This document shows, piece after piece, positions 1 through 5,723 of a stretch of DNA of 7,227 nt. The position numbers and the translations under genes are program-made. This DNA is from Opitutales bacterium (GTDB taxonomy: Bacteria > Verrucomicrobiota > Verrucomicrobiia > Opitutales > T3Sed10-336), in assembly GCA_007132315.1 (NCBI GenBank), contig SLOW01000338.1:1-7227 (forward strand), given 5' to 3'. Numbering within the stretch: the first letter of the stretch is position 1; every line of letters begins with the position of its first letter. The notes beneath the pieces were generated by a model. That model was not told the origin of the DNA. It was given only the letters and a program-made list of their open reading frames with translations, and did not search any database.

Positions 1-30
1 CTTCCGTTTGATAGATCCGCTTGATTTAGC

Positions 31-57
31 CACAAAGAACACAAAGACCACAAGGGA
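31..57. repeat. Short tandem repeat, 9-bp period
   Basis: Three consecutive 9-bp units read cacaaagaa, cacaaagac and cacaaggga, the last one degenerate. The reverse strand reads as a TTTGTG-rich run. Similar cacaaagaa-type strings are, from memory, frequent in intergenic DNA of Verrucomicrobiota, Planctomycetes and some other phyla. Nothing suggests that it is coding. The flanking bases out to about 120 are AT-richer than the rest of the window and hold no convincing promoter pair. Confidence 0.6.
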
Positions 58-121
58 AGCCGAGATTCACACTATAAAACCTCATTGTTGTAAGTTGCAA
101 TATTTATGGTGGGGTACACTA

Positions 122-221
122 GCCTGAATTATTCACCGGATTGAAAGAGAACCGCGGATTACGGGAAAAGCGCAAAAAAAAGAAAAGCTGTCCTGGGTTA
201 TTCGCGGTGAATAATTCAGGC
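122..221. repeat. 100-bp element bounded by 17-bp perfect inverted repeats
   Basis: The 17 bases at 122-138 (starting gcctgaattattcacc) recur exactly inverted at 205-221, with a 66-nt spacer. The spacer has a purine-rich run around 161-188 and an ACCGCG at 151-156 that can also pair with CGCGGT at 203-208, giving competing foldings. A further ATTCACC copy lies at 237-243, outside the right arm. No ORF lies inside. The perfect long arms and short length fit a MITE-like or REP-like intergenic repeat; a long-stem terminator for a gene to the left is an alternative. No target-site duplication is obvious at the edges. Confidence 0.65.
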
Positions 222-267
222 AACGAGGAAATACGGATTCACCCTTTCATCCGTCCGGCAAAGCCGT

Positions 268-271
268 AAGG
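268..271 (+). promoter_or_regulatory. Weak ribosome binding site for the DUF255 gene
   Basis: The tetramer AAGG lies 7 nt before the ATG at 279 (context gtaaggtacccttatg). It is a short Shine-Dalgarno match, but its spacing supports the start, which also agrees with the family N-terminus. Confidence 0.45.
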
Positions 272-278
272 TACCCTT

Positions 279-2294
279 ATGCCGAATCGGTTAGCCAACG
301 AATCCAGTCTTTACCTGCGTCAACACGCCGACAATCCGGTGGACTGGTATCCCTGGGGAAACGAAGCCTTTGAAAAAGCGCGGGTTGAGAACAAGCCGCT
401 CATTATCAGCATCGGATACTCCTCGTGTCACTGGTGCCACGTGATGGCGCACGAATCGTTCGAGAACGACTACATCGCCGGGCTGATGAACAAACACTTT
501 GTCTGCGTCAAAGTGGACCGGGAGGAGCGGCCGGATGTGGACCAGATCTACATGGAAGCGGTGCAGATGATCGCCCGCCACGGCGGGTGGCCCCTGAACG
601 CGTTTTGTTTTCCGGACGGACGTCCGTTTTTCGGCGGCACGTATTTTCCACCGGAAGACCGCGACAACGGCATGATTCCCTGGCCGCAACTCCTGATGCG
701 GGTCCGCGATTTCTACCAGCGCGAACAGGAGAAACTGGAGGAAAACGCCCGCAATATCGTGCACAACCTCGCCGCCATGAACACCCCGGTCGTGTCCGGT
801 GGGGATCGGCTGGATCGCAACGCCCTTCTTGAGGCGGCGAAAACGATCTGCGCGGGACACGACGACGATTTCGGGGGCTTCGGCCAGGCACCGAAATTCC
901 CCCACGCCATGACCCTCGATTTCCTGATGGAGTGTCCGAGATTTCTCGGGGGGAGCCGCGGCGAGGATGGTTCCATCACGGAGGAACGAATCGATCGGGT
1001 CGTCGAAACGACACTGAAAGCCATGGCTCACGGCGGACTCTACGACCAAATCGGCGGCGGGTTCACCCGTTACAGCACCGACCGCATGTGGTTGATCCCC
1101 CACTTCGAGAAGATGCTCTACGACAACGGCCTGCTGCTGCGCACCTACACCCGTGCGTGGCAGCGCCACCGCAATCCCCTCTACCGGGCCGTGGCCGAGG
1201 AGACCGCCGAATGGGTCCTGCGGGAAATGCGTTCGGCCGAAACCGGCCTCTTTTACGCCTCGATCGACGCCGACAGCGAAGGCGAGGAGGGCCGCTTTTA
1301 CCTGTGGACTCCGGCCGAAGTCGAAGCCGTCCTGGGGGCCGGGGACGGTGAACGTTTTTGCCGCAGTTACAACATCACCGAAGAAGGCAACTTTGAGAAA
1401 GGCAAATCGAATCCCGCCCTGGTCGCCGCCGAATTCGAAGAGCGCGAAGCCCTCGGCTCTGCCCGGGAAAAACTCCTGCAGGCGCGGGAAAAACGGGTGC
1501 GCCCGGCAACCGACCCCAAACACCTGGTCTCCTGGAACAGCCTGATGATCTCCGGCCTGGCCGACGCGGGCTTTTATCTGGATCGTCCGGATTTCTTTGA
1601 CGCCGCCACCGATGCGGCCGATGCGATCTGGGAGACGATGCGATTCGACGACAACCGGCTCCACGCGGTTTACCATCGCGGGCCGAGCCTCAACGGTTAC
1701 CTCGACGACTATGCTTTTTTCGCCGAAGCCCTCATCGACCTGCACGGTCTCGCCGCGCTTCGCGAACCCCAGACGGCCCCGAAAAAATGGCTCGAACGGG
1801 CCGAACAGATCGTAGCCGCGGTTGAGGCACATTTCGCGGATCCGGAGGCAACGGGCTACTTCTTTACCTCGGACGACCACGAATCGCTGGTCGCACGCCG
1901 AAAAGAATGGTGGGACAACGCCCTTCCGGCCGGAAACTCCTCCCTCCTGCACGTCTTCTCCCGCCTTTACGCCCTGACCGGAAACGAAACCTACGGCAAG
2001 GCCTATAACCGGCTGAAGAAGGCCTACCCCGGTTTCTCAGCCAAAATGCCCGCCGGAATCCCGCACGCCCTGGCCGCGATCGCCGCCGACACAGCCGGAA
2101 TCGCCGTCCTCAAAATCGGTAACGAGCGCGACCGCGGCGAGCTGAGCTCCTTCCTGCGGGAACATTCCCGACAACGGCTCTACGGACACCCGACTGAGGA
2201 ATCAGGCCAATCCGCCGCTTATCAGCTTTGTGTCGGAACCACTTGCCTGCCTCCGGTCGCGAGCCTCGCAGCCCTCCGGGAATCCCTGCAATAA
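279..2294 (+). CDS. YyaL/SPATA20-type (DUF255) thioredoxin-domain protein
   Basis: This 671-residue protein belongs to the widespread DUF255/YyaL family (human SPATA20), whose biochemical role is not firmly established. The N-terminus (MPNRLANESS, then the NPVDWYPWG motif at 19-27) matches the family start, so ATG 279 is well supported. A thioredoxin-like domain spans about 1-165: CHWC at 50-53 is the redox-type CxxC, DREERPD is at 80-86, GGWP with the likely cis-Pro is at 102-105, and GGTYFPP is at 119-125. The rest resembles an alpha/alpha-toroid of the N-acylglucosamine 2-epimerase/six-hairpin type, with APKFP (204-208), PHFEKMLYDN (274-283), DADSEGEEG (330-338), SWN (418-420), GYLDDYAF (473-480) and LPAGNSS (549-555). 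A C-terminal C-x4-C pair (C651, C656) fits the family ending. Length is close to the usual size, with no truncation. No signal peptide is seen, so it is probably cytoplasmic. It appears monocistronic. Family assignment is secure; function (redox, sugar-binding or other) is inference. Confidence 0.95.
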   Translation: MPNRLANESSLYLRQHADNPVDWYPWGNEAFEKARVENKPLIISIGYSSCHWCHVMAHESFENDYIAGLMNKHFVCVKVDREERPDVDQIYMEAVQMIARHGGWPLNAFCFPDGRPFFGGTYFPPEDRDNGMIPWPQLLMRVRDFYQREQEKLEENARNIVHNLAAMNTPVVSGGDRLDRNALLEAAKTICAGHDDDFGGFGQAPKFPHAMTLDFLMECPRFLGGSRGEDGSITEERIDRVVETTLKAMAHGGLYDQIGGGFTRYSTDRMWLIPHFEKMLYDNGLLLRTYTRAWQRHRNPLYRAVAEETAEWVLREMRSAETGLFYASIDADSEGEEGRFYLWTPAEVEAVLGAGDGERFCRSYNITEEGNFEKGKSNPALVAAEFEEREALGSAREKLLQAREKRVRPATDPKHLVSWNSLMISGLADAGFYLDRPDFFDAATDAADAIWETMRFDDNRLHAVYHRGPSLNGYLDDYAFFAEALIDLHGLAALREPQTAPKKWLERAEQIVAAVEAHFADPEATGYFFTSDDHESLVARRKEWWDNALPAGNSSLLHVFSRLYALTGNETYGKAYNRLKKAYPGFSAKMPAGIPHALAAIAADTAGIAVLKIGNERDRGELSSFLREHSRQRLYGHPTEESGQSAAYQLCVGTTCLPPVASLAALRESLQ

Positions 2295-2337
2295 TCGCAA
2301 CCCTGCCGCAACACCGCCGGCCGCGCGACGAAGGCAC

Positions 2338-2359
2338 ACGACCGGCATTTGTCGTTTTT
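2338..2359 (+). terminator. Weak terminator-like hairpin after the DUF255 gene
   Basis: ACGAC (2338-2342) and GTCGT (2351-2355) form a perfect 5-bp stem around an 8-nt loop, followed by four further T residues (2356-2359). It lies 44 nt past the stop codon at 2292-2294. The short stem makes it weak. GTCG (2351-2354) can alternatively pair with CGAC at 2360-2363. Confidence 0.3.
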
Positions 2360-2388
2360 CGACTGGATTTCCGAAGAATACGAGATAG

Positions 2389-2414
2389 ATTTTCCCAGCT
2401 TGCATTAGGAAAAT
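2389..2414. repeat. Inverted repeat upstream of the pseudopilin gene
   Basis: ATTTTCC (2389-2395) and GGAAAAT (2408-2414) form a perfect 7-bp inverted repeat around a 12-nt centre. It lies 42 nt before the pseudopilin start and 22 nt before the possible leader ORF. It could be an operator or an RNA stem in a leader. The TTGCAT in its centre (2400-2405) is complementary to ATGCAA (2437-2442), which includes the leader ORF start codon. No convincing -35/-10 pair was found nearby. Confidence 0.35.
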
Positions 2415-2436
2415 GGGCTTGATCCGGGGAGCTTTG

Positions 2437-2460
2437 ATGCAAATAGTTTGCGATAAATGA
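2437..2460 (+). CDS. Possible 7-codon leader peptide, stop overlapping the next start
   Basis: ATG at 2437 opens a tiny ORF encoding MQIVCDK, ending in TGA at 2458-2460. The stop overlaps the pseudopilin start codon at 2457 in an ATGA arrangement. GGGGAG at 2426-2431 lies 5 nt before this ATG and is the only good Shine-Dalgarno-like sequence upstream; the pseudopilin ATG itself has none at normal spacing. This suggests that ribosomes load at the leader and reinitiate on the pseudopilin frame. A small hairpin GCAAA/TTTGC (2439-2443/2447-2451) lies inside it. The ORF is so short that chance is a real possibility. Confidence 0.35.
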   Translation: MQIVCDK

Positions 2461-3176
2461 ACTCCGGAGGAAAACAGGCGAAGGGCTTCACACTGATCGA
2501 ACTCCTGACCGTTATTGCGATCATTGGGATTCTCGCGTCGATCCTGATTCCCGTCGTCGGCCAGGTGCGCGCCTCCGCCCACCGGGCTCAATGCGCCTCC
2601 AATCTCCGTCAGATCGGAACCGCCCTGCGTATGTACGCGGACGACAACGACGGTTGGCTGCCCGGGACCGCCCATATTTCGCTGGAAGACTCCTGGATCC
2701 TTTCGCTGTCCGACTACCTCGATGGCGTCGATGAAGTTCGGATCTGTCCCGCCGATCCGCGCGCCGAACGGATGCGTCAGGTGGACTATGCCACCAGCTA
2801 CGTCATGAATGACCTGATATTCACCGTCGGCCTCGACGAGATGGACCAGCCCATCCGCGAAGATTTTCGACGACTGGACGATCTGATGACTCCCACCCAG
2901 ACAAAACTCGCGTTTATCGAATCCGATCGGCGGGGCATTTCCATTTCCGACGACCACACGCATGCGAACAACTGGGCGAACAACTGGAGGGCCGTCATCA
3001 ACGACATCGCGCCCGACCGTCACCGCAGCGGACAACCCATCGAGGACCGCACGCACGGCACGGCGAATTACCTGTACGCCGACGGTCACGTCAAGAACAT
3101 CGCCGCCGGAGAAATCCGTCGGCGCATCGAAGCGGGGCAAAATATCGCCCTCCCCCCGGAAGCCCGCGATCCCTGA
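2457..3176 (+). CDS. Type IV pilin-like / type II secretion pseudopilin-like protein, H-X9-DG type
   Basis: This 239-residue protein has a classic class III signal: a short basic leader, then cleavage after G10 and mature F11 with E15 (KGFTLIELLTVIAIIGILAS), followed by a hydrophobic helix to about residue 34. A prepilin peptidase would cut before F11 and methylate it. The region at 45-70 (QCASNLRQIG, then MYADDNDGWLPG) is typical of prepilin-type proteins abundant in Verrucomicrobiota, Lentisphaerae and Planctomycetes. Near the C-terminus, H200 and D209-G210 (HGTANYLYADGHV) match the H-X9-DG processing-associated domain, though the gap counted here is 8 residues. It is predicted to sit in the inner membrane with a periplasmic globular domain. 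The start is fixed by the leader peptide; GGAGG at 2466-2470 lies inside the coding region with no start codon suitably downstream. The stop codon is directly followed by the next gene's ATG, suggesting an operon. Whether it assembles into a filament is unknown. Confidence 0.9.
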   Translation: MNSGGKQAKGFTLIELLTVIAIIGILASILIPVVGQVRASAHRAQCASNLRQIGTALRMYADDNDGWLPGTAHISLEDSWILSLSDYLDGVDEVRICPADPRAERMRQVDYATSYVMNDLIFTVGLDEMDQPIREDFRRLDDLMTPTQTKLAFIESDRRGISISDDHTHANNWANNWRAVINDIAPDRHRSGQPIEDRTHGTANYLYADGHVKNIAAGEIRRRIEAGQNIALPPEARDP

Positions 3177-4349
3177 ATGTCCGATTCGAAACCAAGACCC
3201 TTCCGGTTCCCGGCGAACCGGTCCGTCCACATGATCGCCGGCGGCTTCGCTGCCTTGTATTACCTCGTCGCCGCGGCGGCACCACTTGACGCCGGCACCG
3301 TGGCCTGGCGTGACTGGGTGGTGGTCTTTGAAGGCCACACCGATATCCGCACCAACTACGAACCCGGCGAAGACGCATGGACGATGCTCCTCGACCGCGG
3401 AGACGATGGCGTGCCCGGCCAAGACGACGAACTGCTGACCCCCGACCGCTCCATCCTCCTGCTGACCGAGGACGCCAAACGCACACTCGAATCCGATCCG
3501 TCTCCGGGTTTCTCCTTTCTGGGCGAGGAAGGCGACAGCTACTACCGCATCATCACCGATGAGATTCCTGGCGTCGTTTATCTGGGCTTCAACGGTTACG
3601 GGGTTCCGGAAAACGTATTCGAGGGCAACTTCGGCGGCGAGTTTTTCCTGGAGCTGATTGATTTCGACGGACCGGGCGATTTTCTCCTCTATGCCAGGGG
3701 CGCGGATATATTAATGGACACCCGCGGCGACGAACCGCCCCACGGTGAAAAACGGGAGTTCGCCCGGGAACATTCACACGAAAACTGGTTTTTCCGCGAA
3801 CCCGGAATATACCTGCTCGAACTGCGCCCGTACGCGACATTCGACGACGCCGAGGGCGCCGTCTCGCAAGGCGACCCGCACCAGTTTTTCTTCCTGGTGG
3901 ACCCCCGCCCGATCGAATGGTGGCAACTCGATTCGTTCCGGGACGAAGCGCGCTCCCCGGTGGCGAACCCCGGCGCCGACGCGGCAGGCGATGGCCGGCA
4001 GAACCTTCTCGCCTATGCCCTCGGGTATCCTCCCACCGAAGCGGCCGATCCCTACCTCCCGCAACCGGAGGTGGTTCAAACCGATGAGGGCGAACACCTG
4101 TCACTCGTGTTTCGCAAACCCAAAGGCGAGCCCGGACGTGACGATCGTGGCGATGTGGTTTACCGCGTTCAGATCAGTACCGACCTGGACAATTGGACCG
4201 ACCTGGAGACCGGCCCCGAGAACTGGATCGAAATCGATCCCGCTCCGGACGGCGTCCGGCGCGTGCGAGCTCTCGACTCCGACCCCCTCTCCGAACACGA
4301 ACGCCGATTCATCCGCCTCACCGTCGAACTACTTCCCCGCGAGGATTGA
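3177..4349 (+). CDS. Secreted protein with choice-of-anchor M-like domain and verrucomicrobial C-terminal module
   Basis: This 390-residue protein begins immediately after the preceding TGA, with no intergenic base. A signal peptide is likely: a basic segment (K5, R7, R10, R15), then a hydrophobic stretch at about 19-37, with possible cleavage near A39. A later in-frame ATG (codon 19) would leave a signal without its basic part, so 3177 is preferred. Residues about 48-240 resemble the choice-of-anchor M domain: GHTDI (53-57), an FSFLG segment, VVYLGFNGYG, DGPGDFLLY (164-172) and HSHENWFF (199-206), then PGIYLLEL. The C-terminal part has NLLAYALG (276-283) after a DAAGDG sequence, YRVQISTDLDNW (329-340) and RRFIRLTV near the end, a module I associate with verrucomicrobial exported proteins. 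No PEP-CTERM, LPXTG or C-terminal membrane helix is seen. Ligand and role are unknown; the GHTD and HSH histidines suggest possible metal binding, which is inference. Export or surface function tied to the pseudopilin is plausible. Confidence 0.8.
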   Translation: MSDSKPRPFRFPANRSVHMIAGGFAALYYLVAAAAPLDAGTVAWRDWVVVFEGHTDIRTNYEPGEDAWTMLLDRGDDGVPGQDDELLTPDRSILLLTEDAKRTLESDPSPGFSFLGEEGDSYYRIITDEIPGVVYLGFNGYGVPENVFEGNFGGEFFLELIDFDGPGDFLLYARGADILMDTRGDEPPHGEKREFAREHSHENWFFREPGIYLLELRPYATFDDAEGAVSQGDPHQFFFLVDPRPIEWWQLDSFRDEARSPVANPGADAAGDGRQNLLAYALGYPPTEAADPYLPQPEVVQTDEGEHLSLVFRKPKGEPGRDDRGDVVYRVQISTDLDNWTDLETGPENWIEIDPAPDGVRRVRALDSDPLSEHERRFIRLTVELLPRED

Positions 4350-4394
4350 AAACCAGAGACCCTCGGCGTGACATCCAGTCCGGCCGGAATGCTA

Positions 4395-4481
4395 CTCGGT
4401 TAAGCCCAAAGTAACACACGCTTCCAGCGTGTTGACTCAGGCCGGAAGCCTAAGCTACATCGATCCACCGCCTTAACCGAG
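4395..4481. repeat. REP-like element: 10-bp terminal inverted repeats around two hairpins
   Basis: CTCGGTTAAG (4395-4404) and CTTAACCGAG (4472-4481) are perfect 10-bp inverted repeats. Between them lie two hairpins: ACACGC/GCGTGT (4416-4421/4427-4432, loop TTCCA), and CTCAGGC/GCCTAAG (4436-4442/4448-4454, one mismatch, loop CGGAA). The sequences GCTTCC (4420-4425) and GGAAGC (4444-4449) are exact complements, so the hairpins could pair loop to loop or refold into one another. Twin hairpins with a 'cttccag' / 'ggaag' core are, from memory, frequent between genes in Verrucomicrobiota and Planctomycetes. A dispersed REP-like repeat is the likeliest identity. Confidence 0.65.
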
Positions 4482-4500
4482 CGCAATTCCGGTTAAGCGG
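4468..4500. terminator. Strong hairpin, candidate terminator for the plus-strand operon
   Basis: CCGCcTTAACCG (4468-4479) pairs with CGGTTAAGCGG (4490-4500) to give an 11-bp stem with a single bulged C and a 10-nt loop. On the plus strand it is followed by gttcattgttt, only moderately T-rich. It lies 119 nt past the secreted-protein stop codon, rather far for a simple terminator. The left arm shares its bases with the right terminal repeat of the neighbouring element, so the two pairings exclude each other. Confidence 0.4.
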
Positions 4501-4542
4501 GTTCATTGTTTGAGAAGCCGAGCCAAGATCGAGATCAGCGCT

Positions 4543-4627
4543 TCCATTTCCTGGAGGGCGGCGCTCCCGCCGTCGAAAGGTGTGGTGCCGGGTGAGGGCG
4601 TTGCGAAGGAAATGGATCGTCATTTCC
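4543..4627. repeat. Second nested repeat cluster with competing hairpins
   Basis: TCCATTTCC (4543-4551) is perfectly inverted as GGAAATGGA (4608-4616). A further CATTTCC copy at 4621-4627 pairs with GGAAATG (4608-4614) in a tight 7-bp hairpin with a 6-nt loop. Between the outer arms, GGCGG/CCGCC (4557-4561/4567-4571) forms a small GC-rich stem inside a 'ggagggcggcgctcccgcc' string that resembles dispersed repeats in related genomes (from memory). No T-run follows on either strand. It may act as a terminator for the minus-strand operon, whose last gene ends 58 bp to the right. Confidence 0.5.
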
Positions 4628-4685
4628 ATCCGGATACGCCTCCGGCCATGCCGGCCCTCCGGGAGATGTGCCGATGCGATTCGGT

Positions 4686-5708
4686 TCAGATCGTCAAATA
4701 CTCGGCAGCGAGCTTGCCCAGACGATCCAGGCGTTCCGGGTCGCGGTAGGACGGCAGCGGTTTCAGCGCTTTGACGCGGCGAACCAGGTCGAGCAGACTG
4801 GCGGAGCTGAGCAGGAGTGGAATATTCTTCTCCCGCGCCAGCGCCGTGACGCGGGCTTCGGGAGGCACGTCCGCAGCCAGCAATACACCGGCCGCCCCGC
4901 TCTCCAGCGCGGCGACAATGAGATCCGAACGGCTTCCATCGGTGACGAGCAATTTGCGGCGCGAACGAAAATCGGAATCTTCCCGGGCTGCCGTCGCCGA
5001 CATCACACCCAACACAACACTGTCCACGGCCGGTTCCGTCGCCGGCTCGCCGGCCAATACCTTCACAAAGAGTTCGTCCGCCAGGTAAGCGGTCGTGAGC
5101 GCACAGGCGGATTCGTCGCGGGGCACCAGACCCGCAATGGTCAAACCGGCCGCTTCGACAACCGGCAGGTGGTGTCGCCTAAACTCGTCGGGCTCGGAGA
5201 TCCGGTTGATGATCAATCCGCCGAAAAAGGACTCCTCGACGAATGGCCGCCGCGCCAGGTCATAGGCACCGTCCGCGACGGTATCGGGATCACCCGCCAG
5301 GATGACGTAAAGTTTCGCTTCGAGCGCCCGGGCCATCGTAACCGCGTCCAGCCCGATCGAAGCACCGGACGCCAGGGTGGCTCCGCCCTCAATCAGGAGT
5401 TCCCCGTGTCCGTCCTCCGCTTTCTCCGCGGCCTCCCGCAGGCGCACGGTCAGGGTGTCTCCCGGATAGGTGTATCGCACCTTGGAGTGATCGAATCCCA
5501 ATGTAATGATGTCCGGGTTTTCCTCCAGGCCCAAAGCCCGGGTCATCAGCGAGGCGTCCGAATCCCACAGACGTTTCTTCTTGTAGTAGGGACGGTCACC
5601 GAACGGCTTAACGTAACCGGCCGCGCCGGCGCGACTGCGGGCGTATCCGAGCAACAATGCGGTCTTGCCCGAGTCGGGATGCAAAGAGGAGAAGAGGATC
5701 CGTTTCAT
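4686..5708 (-). CDS. BioD-like/DRTGG protein (COG0857-type, 'phosphotransacetylase family')
   Basis: This 340-residue protein resembles the BioD-like P-loop domain plus DRTGG domain found at the N-terminus of long phosphotransacetylases. The N-terminus SSLHPDSGKTALLLG carries a P-loop variant (G14, K15, T16) like the family's 'EPYSGKTA'. Other visible segments are LIEGG (105-109) with IGLDA (118-122), GLIINRI (164-170) and GLVPRD (193-198), which fit the dethiobiotin-synthetase fold to about residue 210. A DRTGG-like domain runs from about 222 to 318 (LGVMSATAA, TDGSRSDLIVAAL). The protein ends there: the catalytic phosphate acetyl/butyryltransferase domain is absent, so it is unlikely to make acetyl phosphate. 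It is encoded 13 nt downstream of the acetyl-CoA synthetase gene with its own ribosome site, a pairing I recall from other bacteria and archaea. A role as regulator or accessory subunit of that enzyme is inference. A longer plus-strand frame lies across it but resembles nothing. Confidence 0.87.
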   Translation of the reverse strand: MKRILFSSLHPDSGKTALLLGYARSRAGAAGYVKPFGDRPYYKKKRLWDSDASLMTRALGLEENPDIITLGFDHSKVRYTYPGDTLTVRLREAAEKAEDGHGELLIEGGATLASGASIGLDAVTMARALEAKLYVILAGDPDTVADGAYDLARRPFVEESFFGGLIINRISEPDEFRRHHLPVVEAAGLTIAGLVPRDESACALTTAYLADELFVKVLAGEPATEPAVDSVVLGVMSATAAREDSDFRSRRKLLVTDGSRSDLIVAALESGAAGVLLAADVPPEARVTALAREKNIPLLLSSASLLDLVRRVKALKPLPSYRDPERLDRLGKLAAEYLTI

Positions 5709-5717
5709 AAGGTGTTT

Positions 5718-5723
5718 TCCTTT
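5718..5723 (-). promoter_or_regulatory. Ribosome binding site overlapping the upstream stop codon
   Basis: On the minus strand AAAGGA overlaps the TAA stop of the acetyl-CoA synthetase gene (5722-5724) and lies 9 nt before the ATG at 5706-5708. The overlap supports co-transcription and translational linkage of the two genes. Confidence 0.65.

Larger units (their letters stand above)
4350..4685. other. 336-bp non-coding gap between convergent genes, rich in palindromes
   Basis: The gap separates the plus-strand secreted-protein gene from the minus-strand BioD-like/DRTGG gene. I see no gene in it; open frames crossing it resemble no protein family I know and run into the antisense of the gene to the right. 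It holds two repeat clusters, 4395-4500 and 4543-4627, listed separately. From 4628 to 4670 there are further short GC-rich complementary strings (CCGGA/TCCGG and GGCC/CCGGCC types). The region must serve as a transcription end for both flanking genes, but no classic stem with a long T-run is present. Confidence 0.7.

Noticed and set aside
31..57. CRISPR array
   Set aside because: The units are 9 bp and contiguous, with no spacers.
71..120. Promoter for the DUF255 gene (TATAAA at 73-78, TTGCAA at 95-100, TACACT at 115-120)
   Set aside because: No -35/-10 pair has an acceptable 16-18 nt spacing, and AT-rich words are expected by chance here.
291..1952. Long minus-strand open frame (553 codons) antisense to the DUF255 gene
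   Set aside because: It resembles no known family, and the opposite strand carries a full-length protein with all family motifs. Long antisense frames are expected in GC-rich coding DNA.
2202..3422. Minus-strand open frame (406 codons) across the pseudopilin gene and its flanks
   Set aside because: It spans two plus-strand genes and the gap between them, shows no recognisable domain, and conflicts with the clear pilin signal on the plus strand.
4510..4749. Small plus-strand open frames in the convergent gap
   Set aside because: They have no ribosome site or recognisable sequence, and they run through repeat DNA into the antisense of the gene to the right.
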